A stretch of DNA of 56,548 nucleotides from Bacteroidales bacterium UBA5197 (GTDB lineage: Bacteria; Bacteroidota; Bacteroidia; Bacteroidales; Lentimicrobiaceae). Each line of letters opens with the position of its first letter. Positions within the stretch are counted from its first letter, which is position 1. The stretch lies in the NCBI GenBank assembly GCA_002412885.1, contig DHVX01000009.1, forward strand, positions 1-56,548, given 5' to 3'. Positions 1 through 9,066 of this stretch are shown here, in pieces. The notes under the pieces were generated by a model. The model was not told the origin of the DNA, did no database searches, and saw only the letters and a list, made by a program, of their open reading frames with translations. The translations under genes and the position numbers were made by a program.

Positions 1-2
1 CC

Positions 3-119
3 AAAGGCTGGTATGCGCAGAAACGTTCGACGCTGGCCGCTGCCATGGTCTTTACCGCTCCCGGTATTCCCATGCTTTTTCAGGGTCAGGAATTCCTGGA
101 AGGAGGATGTGCTTCATGA
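3..119 (+). pseudogene. Alpha-amylase / 1,4-alpha-glucan branching enzyme fragment
   Basis: The reading frame enters from the window edge and encodes a short piece of a GH13 enzyme. It contains PGIPMLFQGQEFLE, which resembles the conserved segment near the end of the catalytic barrel in branching enzymes (GlgB) and related amylases. The homology stops after residue ~35 and the frame closes at a TGA at 117-119, inside a sequence that is an inverted copy of part of the neighbouring flavoprotein gene. The true gene would continue for a further hundred or more residues, so this is a truncated 3' junction and not a natural terminus. GH13 membership is a confident call from the motif; GlgB versus another GH13 enzyme cannot be decided from so little sequence. 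Confidence 0.6.
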
Positions 120-209
120 AATTAACCCTTTATCCATTACTTCGCCACAAAAATAAAGTTTGGGAACCAGCAGCGATTCCATAGATGAAGGGTTAATTTC
201 ATGAAGCAC
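109..209. repeat. 22-bp perfect inverted repeat at the amylase/flavoprotein junction
   Basis: Positions 109-130 and 188-209 are exact reverse complements (GTGCTTCATGAAATTAACCC plus TT). The similarity extends imperfectly outwards into GGAGG on both sides. The 188-209 copy belongs to the flavoprotein coding sequence (residues VLHEINP on the minus strand). The 109-130 copy is a foreign duplicate that supplies the premature stop codons of both genes. Such a short inverted copy at a breakpoint is typical of template-switching chimeras and of fold-back rearrangements. Confidence 0.85.
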
Positions 210-1271
210 AACCCCTCCGGCAGTTGCCATGGCTGTTTTAAAACTCCCGACCTGCCTGATGATGAAAGGATAAGCGCAGCAATGGTTAATGAGGGTTTTT
301 CGTTGTAATTTTGATATTTCTGCCATGGGTCTGGTCAGACTACCGATGACTTTTAAAAGAATAAAATTTGCCAGGTTTTTTGGAATGCCGGTATTTTTTA
401 AAAAGCTTGAGATTGGCACTTTTCCCGTGCTATTGGCCTGACTGACAAATTGTTGCTCAAATTCTGATTCAGGCATATTGCTGATGTTAAGCTTCAGTTC
501 GTCGCCTGGCATAAAGTATCGCGCGTTGTTCAGGATTCCGGGGCCGGAAAGTCCGGTATGTGTGAGCACAATGTCGCCACTGAAAGTCCGGAGTTTCTTA
601 TTGTCTCTCCATTGGGTGATTTCGATGTTTTGAAAACTTATTCCGGCCAATTCTGCGAACTCATAATTACTGACAATTACAGGAGCCAATGCCGGGTGTG
701 GTTCGGCTATTGAGTGACCAAGTGAAGCGGCAAACCGGTATCCATCGCCAGTTGAGCCGGTGGTGGGATATGATTTTCCGCCAGTGGCAAGGATGAGATA
801 TTCAGAGGTGTAGCTGCCTGAATCGGTGTTCACAACAAATATATCGTTCTCTTTTTGAATGGAAAGAACGCTGCTTCCTGTCTGAAGCACTGCGCCTGCG
901 TTGCGGCACGAAATTAACAATGCATTGAGAATATCAGCCGCTTTGAGCGATGCAGGAAATACTTTTCCGTTCGGATCGGTTATGCAGTTCACTCCTTTGG
1001 CTTTGAAAAACTCAATGGCATCCTGGTTGGTAAAAGACTTGAGTGCTTTCCGGAGAAACTGATAATTATCGCCAAAATGATTTTTGAAATCGCTCATTGC
1101 GCCGGCATGTGTGAAATTGCATTGACCGGTTCCGGAGATTAAAAGTTTACGTCCGGGCGATTCCTTTTTTTCGAGTAGTAAAGTTTGTGATGACTGAATA
1201 TTGGCAGCAGCAAATAGTCCGGCAGGGCCGGCACCAATAATAATTACAGGGAAATGGGAGTCTTTCTGCAT
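114..1271 (-). CDS. BaiN/HI0933-family flavoprotein (NAD(P)/FAD-dependent oxidoreductase), C-terminus lost
   Basis: The N-terminus has an FAD-binding dinucleotide fold (IIIGAGPAGLFAA, residues ~9-21), followed by SGTGQCNFTH, which is characteristic of the HI0933/YhiN/BaiN family, and by LATGGKSYPTTGSTGDGY near residue 165. Members are usually about 400 residues and end with a second FAD contact of the type GEVLDxxGxTGGYN. Here the protein reads GEVMD and then switches to an unrelated five-residue tail, so the terminal FAD-binding loop and last helix are missing. The tail is encoded by the inverted duplicate at 109-130. As written the product is probably non-functional. The real gene may be intact if the junction is an assembly error. 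The enzyme's substrate is unknown for most family members. Confidence 0.85.
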   Translation of the reverse strand: MQKDSHFPVIIIGAGPAGLFAAANIQSSQTLLLEKKESPGRKLLISGTGQCNFTHAGAMSDFKNHFGDNYQFLRKALKSFTNQDAIEFFKAKGVNCITDPNGKVFPASLKAADILNALLISCRNAGAVLQTGSSVLSIQKENDIFVVNTDSGSYTSEYLILATGGKSYPTTGSTGDGYRFAASLGHSIAEPHPALAPVIVSNYEFAELAGISFQNIEITQWRDNKKLRTFSGDIVLTHTGLSGPGILNNARYFMPGDELKLNISNMPESEFEQQFVSQANSTGKVPISSFLKNTGIPKNLANFILLKVIGSLTRPMAEISKLQRKTLINHCCAYPFIIRQVGSFKTAMATAGGVVLHEINPSSMESLLVPKLYFCGEVMDKGLIS

Positions 1272-1454
1272 GAGTCTGCAAATATACTGAATTGATTTTC
1301 CAATAGCACATAGAGTACACAGATGCGACAGATAACCACAGATAAGATTAAAAGAAATCCATGAAAATCTGTCTGATCAGTGCCAGATGTGTTCCAATGC
1401 AGCTCTATTTATAAGAGAATTTTTCGTTTAATGACATAGTAAGCATTAATCTCT
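1272..1454. other. Divergent intergenic region with degenerate repeat
   Basis: There is no gene here. Around 1315-1385 lies an AT-rich sequence rich in the words CACAGAT and AAATCTGT, a kind of degenerate intergenic repeat often seen in Bacteroidota. The region separates the divergently transcribed flavoprotein and response-regulator genes. Confidence 0.35.
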
Positions 1455-1462
1455 TAATTTTG
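1455..1462 (+). promoter_or_regulatory. Bacteroidota -7 box of the NtrC-type regulator
   Basis: TAATTTTG matches the Bacteroidota sigma(ABfr) -7 consensus TAnnTTTG and lies 23 bp upstream of the ATG at 1486. It would give a leader of about 18 nt. No perfect -33 TTTG was pinned. Confidence 0.5.
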
Positions 1463-1485
1463 CTTTACATTTTAATGTTTTTCTC

Positions 1486-2865
1486 ATGAGTAAGGTGCTT
1501 ATTGTTGATGATGATGTTACGTTTTGCCTGATGCTTGAAACCCTGTTGGTTAAGCATGGCTATATCGTTAGTCAGGCATTTACTTATAGCGATGGCCGGA
1601 AAAAGTTTATAGAATTCCAGCCCGACATTGTGCTTACTGATCTGCGGCTTCCCGATCATGATGGATTGGAGCTTCTGACGCTGTTAAAGTCGGAGTCTTC
1701 CAAGGTTCCTGTGGTATTGATGACAAGTTACGGAGATATCCGCACTGCAGTGAAAGCCATGCGAATGGGCGCTTTTGATTATGTGGCAAAACCAGTTAAT
1801 CCCGATGAAATTCTTGCCACAATAAAGCGGGCTTTGAAATCAGGAGACACTGAAGCAACAGGTAAAACTGTACCCTTTGTTGATTTGTATCTGGAAGGAG
1901 AAAGTATCGCCGCCTCACGAATCAGTGAGCATACCAGCCTGGTTGCACCTACCGGAATGTCGGTGCTGATTCTTGGCGAAAGTGGCACCGGAAAAGAGTT
2001 TGTCGCAAGACGCATTCATCAGCAAAGCGAACGACATTTAAAACCGTTTGTGGCCATTGATTGCGGTGCATTGCCACGCGATCTCGCAGGAAGTGAGTTT
2101 TTTGGGCACATGAAAGGGTCGTTTACAGGAGCATTTAACGACAAACAAGGACAGTTTGAAGCTGCAAATGGCGGAACTATTTTTCTGGATGAAATCGGTA
2201 ATCTGAGTTATGAAATTCAGGTGCAATTGCTCAGGGCAATTCAGGAGCGAAAAATCAGGAGGATAGGATCGACCGTTGAAATTCCAATTGATGTTCGAAT
2301 CATAACAGCTACCAATGAAGATCTGAAGCAAACCGTTTCGCGTGGCGATTTCAGGGAAGACCTCTATCACCGTATCAACGAATTTGCCATTCAAGTACCG
2401 CCTTTACGCGAAAGACCCGAAGATATGCTGCTGTTTACCAGTCACTTTCTTAGTCAGGCAAATGCTGAACTCGGTCGCAATGTAACAGGGTTTTCAGATG
2501 AAGTTCTCGAAATTTTTAAAAACTATTCATGGCCCGGAAATTTCAGAGAGCTGAAAAATATTATAAAACGTTCAGTTTTACTTTCTAAATCTCAAATTGT
2601 CAGCCAGGATACTCTACCTGATGAATTGGTTAATGAATCAACCCATTCTACTCATCAGGTGATTCAGAAAGAATCAATTGTGGCAGACCATAGTCCGGTG
2701 GATGAATTCAGCCTTCGCGAATCAGCCCGGAAGAGTGAGCGGGATATTATTGTTTCAGCACTCGAAAAGGTGAGATACAATAAATCAAAGGCTGCCCGAT
2801 TGTTGAATATTGATCGTAAAACGCTTTATAATAAAATGAAGCAATACGATATTCCGCTTCAGTAA
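1486..2865 (+). CDS. Sigma54-dependent response regulator (NtrC family)
   Basis: This transcription activator of 459 residues has three domains. Residues 1-120 are a receiver with acidic pocket D8/D9, phospho-acceptor D52, T80 and K102. Residues ~135-370 are an AAA+ module with Walker A GESGTGKE (164-171), the sigma54-contact loop GSFTGA (211-216, variant of GAFTGA) and Walker B GGTIFLDEIG (229-238). The C-terminus is a Fis-type helix-turn-helix (SKAARLLNIDRKTLYNKM). The protein should drive transcription from -24/-12 promoters after phosphorylation. It converges on the hybrid kinase with only 3 bp between the stop codons, so that kinase is its most likely partner. The target genes cannot be read from the window. 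Confidence 0.95.
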   Translation: MSKVLIVDDDVTFCLMLETLLVKHGYIVSQAFTYSDGRKKFIEFQPDIVLTDLRLPDHDGLELLTLLKSESSKVPVVLMTSYGDIRTAVKAMRMGAFDYVAKPVNPDEILATIKRALKSGDTEATGKTVPFVDLYLEGESIAASRISEHTSLVAPTGMSVLILGESGTGKEFVARRIHQQSERHLKPFVAIDCGALPRDLAGSEFFGHMKGSFTGAFNDKQGQFEAANGGTIFLDEIGNLSYEIQVQLLRAIQERKIRRIGSTVEIPIDVRIITATNEDLKQTVSRGDFREDLYHRINEFAIQVPPLRERPEDMLLFTSHFLSQANAELGRNVTGFSDEVLEIFKNYSWPGNFRELKNIIKRSVLLSKSQIVSQDTLPDELVNESTHSTHQVIQKESIVADHSPVDEFSLRESARKSERDIIVSALEKVRYNKSKAARLLNIDRKTLYNKMKQYDIPLQ

Positions 2866-2868
2866 AAC

Positions 2869-5403
2869 TCAGATCAGTTTACGTAGGTTATTCTCAATAA
2901 TCTTAAGTTCAAAGACTGTTGATGCCAGTGTTTCATCAATATTTTCGTTTTCCGGATTTTCGGTATTTCTGAGATTTTCGAGCTCAAGAAGTTTTGTAAC
3001 CGTTTCGTTTGCCTTCAGATTCCTTAAATTGGGCAATATACGATGAGCGAGCAAACTGATTGTTAGATAATCCTTGGTTTCTGCTGCAACTTCCAATGCC
3101 TGCGATGTATCGTTTAACCCATTGGCAAGAGAGGTTATTATTTTTTTCAAAGCTTCAGGATCGTTGTTCGCAAATTGATTAAATATGCTGACATCCGGCA
3201 TTGCATTTGATTCCTTGTGTAAATTGCTTTCTGAAATATTATCCTCAATATCGAGCAATTGCAGAATCATTTGATAGAAACTACTTTGTTTAAATGGTTT
3301 CAGCATAATTTTAGTCATCCCTGATTCACGGTAAAGAATCAGATCTTCGGCTGATGCATGCGCTGTAAGCCCAAGAACGGGGCAGCTCTTTGTTTCATTT
3401 TCAGCAGCCCACGAGAGAATCCTTTTCGTGAGTTCGGGTCCGCTAAGTCCAGGCATCTGAATATCTGTAATCACAAGATCAAAATCTCCTTCTGTTTCCT
3501 GAAAAATTTCCCAGGCTTGCAGTCCGCTTTCTGTTTCCTTGACTTTAGCGCCTGTTTGCTCCAATATTTCATAGATGAGCAAACGTGTGGTTTCATCATC
3601 TTCGGCAAGCAATATTCTCATTACGCTCAGATCAGGAATTGTTTTTTCTTCAGTTTCAACAGGACTTTTAATTTTTCCGATATAAATCTGAAGCGGAATG
3701 GTCACAGTCACAGTTGTGCCTTCGCCAGGGATGCTCTTTAGGACAATCTGCCCGCTCATCATTTCAGTCAGCTTTTTGCTGATGGCAAGGCCAAGTCCCG
3801 ATCCGCCGTATTTCCTCGTTATGCCGGCATCTACCTGCGTAAACTCATTAAATATTTCCTGTTGTTTTTCAATTTGTATTCCAATACCCGTATCGGCGAC
3901 TTCCATAAATAAAGTCACAATTTCTCCGTTGGTTTCAGTGTGTGCCTTAACGGTTACCTTACCGGATGATGTAAATTTAATGCTGTTATTTAACAGGTTA
4001 AACAGTATTTGTCTGATTCTGAGGTCGTCGCCGCTTAATTTAATTTCAGAATCAATTTCCATAATCAACCGGGCTTCCAGGCCTTTTAATCTGGCGCGGG
4101 GATACATGGTTTCAAAAGCATCTTTTATCAGGTTCGACGGATAAAAATGCCTTTCCTGAAGGCTCAGTTTCCCACTTTCAATTCTCGAGAAATCGAGCAG
4201 ATCATCTATAAGTTTGAGCAAATGTTCGGAAGATGAACTGATAAACCTGAGGTACTTTGATTGTGTAGCAGATAACCTGGTATTGGATAATTGCTCCGAA
4301 AATCCGATTATGCTGGTAATTGGTGTGCGGATTTCATGACTCATATTGGCAAGAAACAACTCTTTTACTTTTAACAGCTTTTCGGCCAGAGTCCTTGCTT
4401 CTTCCAGTTTTTTTCGGTAAAAACTGCTTCTGGCCAGATCTTTCCATATCAGAATAGTAAAAATCAGAATGGTGATAATCCCAATAATGGCAGCAATCAG
4501 GGCAGTATTCCACAGTTTTTTAAGTACAGTGCCGGAATGTTCTGATCCTGCGATTGCACGGTTGATTTCTTCTTTTTCAAACAGCAGCAGTACATTTCTT
4601 ATTTCGTCGAGAATGTTCTGGTCTGTCCTGAGTAATAGTAATTCCCTTTCAATTGAAAGTTGTCTTTCCATGCGTTCTTCCTCGCTCATTACTTTCAACT
4701 GAGCTCTGATGAGGTCGATGGTTGAATCGTTCAGTCTTGTGTATGTATGTAATGTGTCCTGTTCAATTTTTATGCTGATGGCATTGATGATGCTATCTGT
4801 TTTTGTTTGTTTTCCTGTGATGTTAGTCCACAGACGTTTCAACAGGTTATCCCTTTTAACCGGTTCATTTATGTCAATCTCTGTTTTATTGTCATTGGGT
4901 GATGGAGGAAGAATTTTCGATGAAACGCTGATGGTATCGCTAAAGTGATCCACAATATTCTGAAGCCTTTCGCTGCTCATAATGGCTGAACTACCGGCTG
5001 GTTTGAGCTTGAAATAGCTGTCAAGTGCTGATTTTTTCATATCAAGCAAGCTATCAACAACCGCCATACGATTGTATTGCTCAGGATGGTCAATACTGAG
5101 TGATTTCAGAGAATCGGTTAGATTCCTGATGTCTTTCTCCAGAGTTGTATACTGGTTAAGATATTTATTTTGTCCGGTTGTAATGTAGGCTCTGGCTTGT
5201 CCGTCAGCGTCAATCAATGTGGATAACATATTGCTGACAATCGAAAGTTTGGTCACAGACTGCGATACTCCCGTATCGGGTGGAGTAAGTTGAGAAGCGA
5301 TTTGAATGATAACATACACCGCAGCCATTACAAGTATCAGCAAAAGAGAAAACCCGGTAAAGACTTTCCCTTTGATTCGTTCATGTACAGCCGCCTTTTT
5401 CAT
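2869..5403 (-). CDS. Hybrid sensor histidine kinase (CHASE3-like sensor, HisKA, HATPase, REC, Hpt)
   Basis: This kinase of 844 residues has a membrane segment at ~16-35, a mostly helical extracytoplasmic sensor (40-295) with a CHASE3-like stretch around residues 68-86, and a second membrane segment at ~300-320. HisKA carries the phospho-histidine H356 in MSHEIRTP. HATPase has N472/N473, DTGIG (504-508) and GGSGLGL (533-539). A receiver follows with D647 and K702. The C-terminus (~740-844) resembles an Hpt domain with candidate H787 in AHRILPNLRNL, close to the AHKxLPMF type seen in Bacteroidota. This is a full phosphorelay in one chain. The output is probably the adjacent convergent sigma54 regulator, although hybrid kinases can also act through separate Hpt or receiver proteins. 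The signal is unknown. Confidence 0.93.
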   Translation of the reverse strand: MKKAAVHERIKGKVFTGFSLLLILVMAAVYVIIQIASQLTPPDTGVSQSVTKLSIVSNMLSTLIDADGQARAYITTGQNKYLNQYTTLEKDIRNLTDSLKSLSIDHPEQYNRMAVVDSLLDMKKSALDSYFKLKPAGSSAIMSSERLQNIVDHFSDTISVSSKILPPSPNDNKTEIDINEPVKRDNLLKRLWTNITGKQTKTDSIINAISIKIEQDTLHTYTRLNDSTIDLIRAQLKVMSEEERMERQLSIERELLLLRTDQNILDEIRNVLLLFEKEEINRAIAGSEHSGTVLKKLWNTALIAAIIGIITILIFTILIWKDLARSSFYRKKLEEARTLAEKLLKVKELFLANMSHEIRTPITSIIGFSEQLSNTRLSATQSKYLRFISSSSEHLLKLIDDLLDFSRIESGKLSLQERHFYPSNLIKDAFETMYPRARLKGLEARLIMEIDSEIKLSGDDLRIRQILFNLLNNSIKFTSSGKVTVKAHTETNGEIVTLFMEVADTGIGIQIEKQQEIFNEFTQVDAGITRKYGGSGLGLAISKKLTEMMSGQIVLKSIPGEGTTVTVTIPLQIYIGKIKSPVETEEKTIPDLSVMRILLAEDDETTRLLIYEILEQTGAKVKETESGLQAWEIFQETEGDFDLVITDIQMPGLSGPELTKRILSWAAENETKSCPVLGLTAHASAEDLILYRESGMTKIMLKPFKQSSFYQMILQLLDIEDNISESNLHKESNAMPDVSIFNQFANNDPEALKKIITSLANGLNDTSQALEVAAETKDYLTISLLAHRILPNLRNLKANETVTKLLELENLRNTENPENENIDETLASTVFELKIIENNLRKLI

Positions 5404-5530
5404 TTGATAGTATTTGTCATTGCAAATCTAAGTAAAAATCGAATCTTTGTCAGGTCATTGGTAGTGAAGAATTCCTGACAGATCAATTAACTGATCCTAT
5501 TCCTGAATCCATTGCTATGGAGAAATGAAA

Positions 5531-5562
5531 AAGCCTCCTGATAAAAAACTAACAGGAGGCTT
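5531..5562 (-). terminator. Intrinsic terminator of the coiled-coil lipoprotein gene
   Basis: AAGCCTCCTG (5531-5540) pairs perfectly with CAGGAGGCTT (5553-5562) around a 12-nt loop. Read on the minus strand the stem is followed by TTTTTC, and it lies about 57 bp past the stop of the 5619-6491 gene. Confidence 0.85.
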
Positions 5563-5618
5563 TGGATTCAAAAAATCATTAGTCCGATGACCAATCTTTT
5601 CTGAACTATATAGGGAGG

Positions 5619-6491
5619 TTAGTTTTCAGTTGAAACTACCAGCATTCTTGACTTTTGCCAGAATAACGCAGGATCTTTGATAATGAGTTCTGCATACATT
5701 TTGTCTGCTTCAACGAGTGTATAAGAACCTGCAGGATGTGTTGAAAGGATGTTTGCTTTTTTAACTCCCAAAGGAATTGACGTTAGTTGTCGGATATCAA
5801 TTTTTGTAAAGTAATCCATACTTACATCTCCGGCAATCTTTTGCGTACGTCCAAGTCCCAGAAAACCACCTTCTTTATTAAGTATTTCCTTCTCGATAAG
5901 ATCCTTTTTCTCGCCAACTATAAAATACGCAACATTGAGTTGGTCAACTTTTTCAGTGACAGTTTTACTTAGTGAGCGGTTTTGATCTTTAATCATTGTA
6001 AGAGTATCATTTAGCACCGCAATGGAGAAATTCAATCCGGTTAATTGTTCTTTCAACGCAAGAATTTCGGTGTCACGTTCAGCAAGTTGAATATTGGCAA
6101 TTGCCACCATATTTTCAAACTCGGCTATTTTCAGATTAGATGCTCTGATCCTGCTATTGAGCGATGCCATTTTATTTTTATTTTCAAGCATAAGCTCATT
6201 AATCAGTCTGATGTCGTCGTTTATCTGAGCACGGGCAGGCTTGCTTAGTTCTTTGCCCTGGGCTGTTTTATCACTGATTAATTTTTCGCGTGATCTTATT
6301 TCAGTCAGGTTGGCTTCAATTTCATTAAGTGTCAAAAGAAACTCATTGATGAGTGAATCTTTTGAAACACCATCCTGAATAAGCTTTTGTTGTTGCATCT
6401 CAAGTTGAGAAATCTGTTCAGTTTGCTTTTTGTTCTCGCATGATGCCAAAAAAATTGGTAATGCAATTACTAATATCATTATTCTTTTCAT
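5619..6491 (-). CDS. Coiled-coil lipoprotein, function unknown
   Basis: This protein of 290 residues begins with a lipoprotein signal (MKRIMILVIALPIFLASC, lipobox LASC with Cys18). A long heptad-rich helical region follows (~25-180) that should form a coiled coil. The C-terminal ~100 residues are compact and beta-rich, with GGFLGLGRTQK at their start and a hydrophobic end. The architecture matches uncharacterised Bacteroidota proteins in which a coiled-coil stalk tethers a small globular domain to a membrane. The gene stands alone with its own terminator. No enzymatic motif is visible and I do not assign a function. Confidence 0.75.
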   Translation of the reverse strand: MKRIMILVIALPIFLASCENKKQTEQISQLEMQQQKLIQDGVSKDSLINEFLLTLNEIEANLTEIRSREKLISDKTAQGKELSKPARAQINDDIRLINELMLENKNKMASLNSRIRASNLKIAEFENMVAIANIQLAERDTEILALKEQLTGLNFSIAVLNDTLTMIKDQNRSLSKTVTEKVDQLNVAYFIVGEKKDLIEKEILNKEGGFLGLGRTQKIAGDVSMDYFTKIDIRQLTSIPLGVKKANILSTHPAGSYTLVEADKMYAELIIKDPALFWQKSRMLVVSTEN

Positions 6492-6714
6492 GGTAAATAG
6501 ATTTGAGTTGATTGCATTAGTTCAAATTGTTTGCCATAATAATTATGATTCATTAATGTACTGATAGACAATTATATAAACCAGATATGAGAGATTATAA
6601 TGTGTGTATATTAATCCACAATGCGGGAATCTTCCTAACTTTATTCCCCTGTTTTCACAGATAATGAGGAAGATGAGCAGCAGTAAACATCCGGTTTTGA
6701 AAAGAATTATCGGA

Positions 6715-7437
6715 TTATCTGGCTGCGAATGAGTTTTGGAGTGCGATTTCTTTTGCCAGTTTTTTTGCAACAACCTCCCGCCTTACCTCACTTCCATGAG
6801 AAGGCAGAAAAATCGTACATTCTGTTTTAAGCAGTTCTTGCCAGCTATGAATCAGCTCAGGCATATCATCAAGAAAAGGAGGGAAACATTTTCCGGGAAT
6901 TGTGCCTACCAGAGTATCTCCGGCAAGGGCAATTTCATTGTCGATAATTATGCACATCGACCCCGATGAATGTCCGGGAGTATGAATAATTCTGATATCT
7001 GAACCATGATTTAAAAAGGTGAATTCATTATTCACCAGAATATCAGCCTGACATGAAGGGTAAATAACCTGCTTTTGAACCATTTTTCCAAAATCCTTTA
7101 TCAGCCAGGAAGTAAATAAGTTGGAGCCATGAGGAATAGGGCTGTCACCGCTCAACAGATATGCTGCTTCATTGGCGTGAACGATCACTTTTGCACCGGT
7201 TCGCTCCTTAATAATGGAAGCATTCGCAGCATGGTCGAAGTGGGTGTGGGTTAAAATAAGATAATCAATGGATTCAATTCCAGCTTTTTGCAATCGTTTT
7301 AGCAGTTGATTGCGCATAAATGCAGGTCCGGTATCAATCAAAAATATTTCGCGACTTGCCTTTACCAGAAAAACATTGCTGCGCCCTCCGGCAATCTTCT
7401 GTATGAGGATACCTTTGCTTGTTCTAAAGGTTTTCAT
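6715..7437 (-). CDS. Metallo-beta-lactamase-fold hydrolase
   Basis: This protein of 240 residues carries the complete metallo-beta-lactamase metal site: THTHFDHAAN (HxHxDH), then H in HTPGHSSGS, D in ALAGDTLVG, and H in LPSHGSEV. It therefore probably binds two metal ions and hydrolyses a small ester, thioester or lactone. The glyoxalase-II/quorum-lactonase/MBL-fold-thioesterase branch is the closest by motif spacing. No signal peptide is present, so it should be cytoplasmic. It lies 26 bp downstream of the sialidase-like gene on the same strand and may be co-transcribed with it. The substrate cannot be inferred from sequence alone. Confidence 0.88.
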   Translation of the reverse strand: MKTFRTSKGILIQKIAGGRSNVFLVKASREIFLIDTGPAFMRNQLLKRLQKAGIESIDYLILTHTHFDHAANASIIKERTGAKVIVHANEAAYLLSGDSPIPHGSNLFTSWLIKDFGKMVQKQVIYPSCQADILVNNEFTFLNHGSDIRIIHTPGHSSGSMCIIIDNEIALAGDTLVGTIPGKCFPPFLDDMPELIHSWQELLKTECTIFLPSHGSEVRREVVAKKLAKEIALQNSFAAR

Positions 7438-7463
7438 AATGTTGATTTGTTTGATAATGAAGT

Positions 7464-9050
7464 CTATAAGATCACTTTTGCTGATATGCGACCTTGCCTG
7501 GTCAGAACCCTGAGCAGATAAGCGCCTGACTTTATTCCGGCAGTATTTATCACCGCAAGTTGCCTTTCCGCGACTTTGACTGAATAAACTTCTCGACCAT
7601 TCATGTCATAAATGCTGATTCCGGTAATTCCATCGGCACATATTTCAATTTCATCGCTACCTGATTTATTGATTTTCACTTCCGGTATTTTTTCACCTGC
7701 CAGGTTTTTAACTGAAAGAAGCGTCCCGTTTAATTCTGATTTTTGAAACCAGATGTTCAGCTTTCCATTACGGGTGTCACCCCATACTGCACTTATGGTG
7801 TCGTTGAAAAGAGCAATGCACATAAAATCATTTCCGTTGCCGAACAGCACATCATCAAAAGGAATGGGAGCTTCCGAAAATCTGAAATTGGTAGAGAATA
7901 GTTGCGAATCCTTGAGTCGGGTTGCACCATAAATTTCATAGGAAGCGGCATAACCGGTATCTGCAGAGTTGCGACGATCGCGCCAGGCAACCGCCAGATC
8001 GCCGTCGGTATCAAATGCAGCCCAAACCAGATCCTGCATTCTTCCATTACCAATAGGGTCATCATTTATTCTGAGACTTTCCGACCATGTTTCACCACTG
8101 TTAAGGGTTTCACGAAAAAGAACATCAGCATCCCCGTTTTCGCTACTCAGGTAAAGGAAAGCAAGATGTTCCGGATTGGCCGGATTGGCTCTGAGCAGAT
8201 AACCTTTTTTGGCAGAAGTATCGGTAACGGCAATTGAACCAGAAGATGCAAAAACAGTTTGGTGCGTGAAACTATTGCCTCCATCAGTTGTGGTGGCGAG
8301 AATAAACTGCGGAAGAATATTCTGCGAAAGCACCCAACTCGGATAAACACAATGAAAAGTTCCGTTGGCAGCAACAGAAGGGGAAGGCATGGGTTTAGAA
8401 ATGAACGGACCGGATAACCATCCGGTTGTATCGATGTATCGCCATGGCTCAAAGGATTCTCCCTGATTTATTGATTTTGCAAAATATGGATGATATGGCG
8501 GTGGACCGGCTGCTTTGGCATTCATAGTGGTGATGTAAATGTAACCGTCAAACGGACCCCCTGAACGATCAATATTTATCCAGGGCCTGTCGATGGGGTA
8601 ACGGCCGGGATCGGAATCATAGGCAATTGTCACAACAGCATCACCCCAGTTAAAGCCGCCATCTGTTGACTTTCTTACATAAACAGCTCCTGAACTGAAT
8701 GATGGATCATAATCAATGTAACTCAGATAAACATTGCCCGAATTGTCGAATGCCAGTGACGGATCTGCCGAAGTATAAGCGTTATTTACATGAAAGATGT
8801 TTTGCGCGGGACTCCAGTTTTCGCCTCCGTCAATACTTACACGTGTTTTTATCATGATTTTATTCTGAAATACAAATCCCATCCAGGCCACAACCATATG
8901 CTGGTGATTGTTCGGATTTACTGCCAGATATGGCTCTCCATCAAAGAAAAGACCATTGGAAATATTCTGATTCTGAGCTTGTGAATTAGCCAATTGCATT
9001 AACACAAGGAAAAGAAAAATAATTCTGGTCTTCATATCCGTGATTTGCAT
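7464..9050 (-). CDS. Secreted sialidase/BNR-type beta-propeller with T9SS sorting domain
   Basis: This protein of 528 residues has a signal peptide (MKTRIIFLFLVLMQLANSQAQ). The ATG at 9035 is the better start for that peptide than the one at 9050. The body has repeated Asp-box-like motifs such as SIDGGENWS, STDGGFNWG, TTDGGNSF and SGETWSES, typical of BNR/sialidase-type six-bladed propellers. The last ~75 residues form a T9SS type-A sorting domain (GISIYDMNGREVYSVKV, then AGAYLLRV-like SGAYLLRV). It should be exported by the Sec and type IX systems to the cell surface. Catalytic sialidase arginines are not obvious, so a binding or adhesion role is as likely as glycoside hydrolysis. Confidence 0.85.
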   Translation of the reverse strand: MQITDMKTRIIFLFLVLMQLANSQAQNQNISNGLFFDGEPYLAVNPNNHQHMVVAWMGFVFQNKIMIKTRVSIDGGENWSPAQNIFHVNNAYTSADPSLAFDNSGNVYLSYIDYDPSFSSGAVYVRKSTDGGFNWGDAVVTIAYDSDPGRYPIDRPWINIDRSGGPFDGYIYITTMNAKAAGPPPYHPYFAKSINQGESFEPWRYIDTTGWLSGPFISKPMPSPSVAANGTFHCVYPSWVLSQNILPQFILATTTDGGNSFTHQTVFASSGSIAVTDTSAKKGYLLRANPANPEHLAFLYLSSENGDADVLFRETLNSGETWSESLRINDDPIGNGRMQDLVWAAFDTDGDLAVAWRDRRNSADTGYAASYEIYGATRLKDSQLFSTNFRFSEAPIPFDDVLFGNGNDFMCIALFNDTISAVWGDTRNGKLNIWFQKSELNGTLLSVKNLAGEKIPEVKINKSGSDEIEICADGITGISIYDMNGREVYSVKVAERQLAVINTAGIKSGAYLLRVLTRQGRISAKVIL

Positions 9051-9066
9051 TTAACAAAGTTCTTCT

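Noticed and set aside
6543..6773. Reverse-strand frame after the MBL hydrolase
   Set aside because: It overlaps the end of the hydrolase gene and has no signal, domain or ribosome site.
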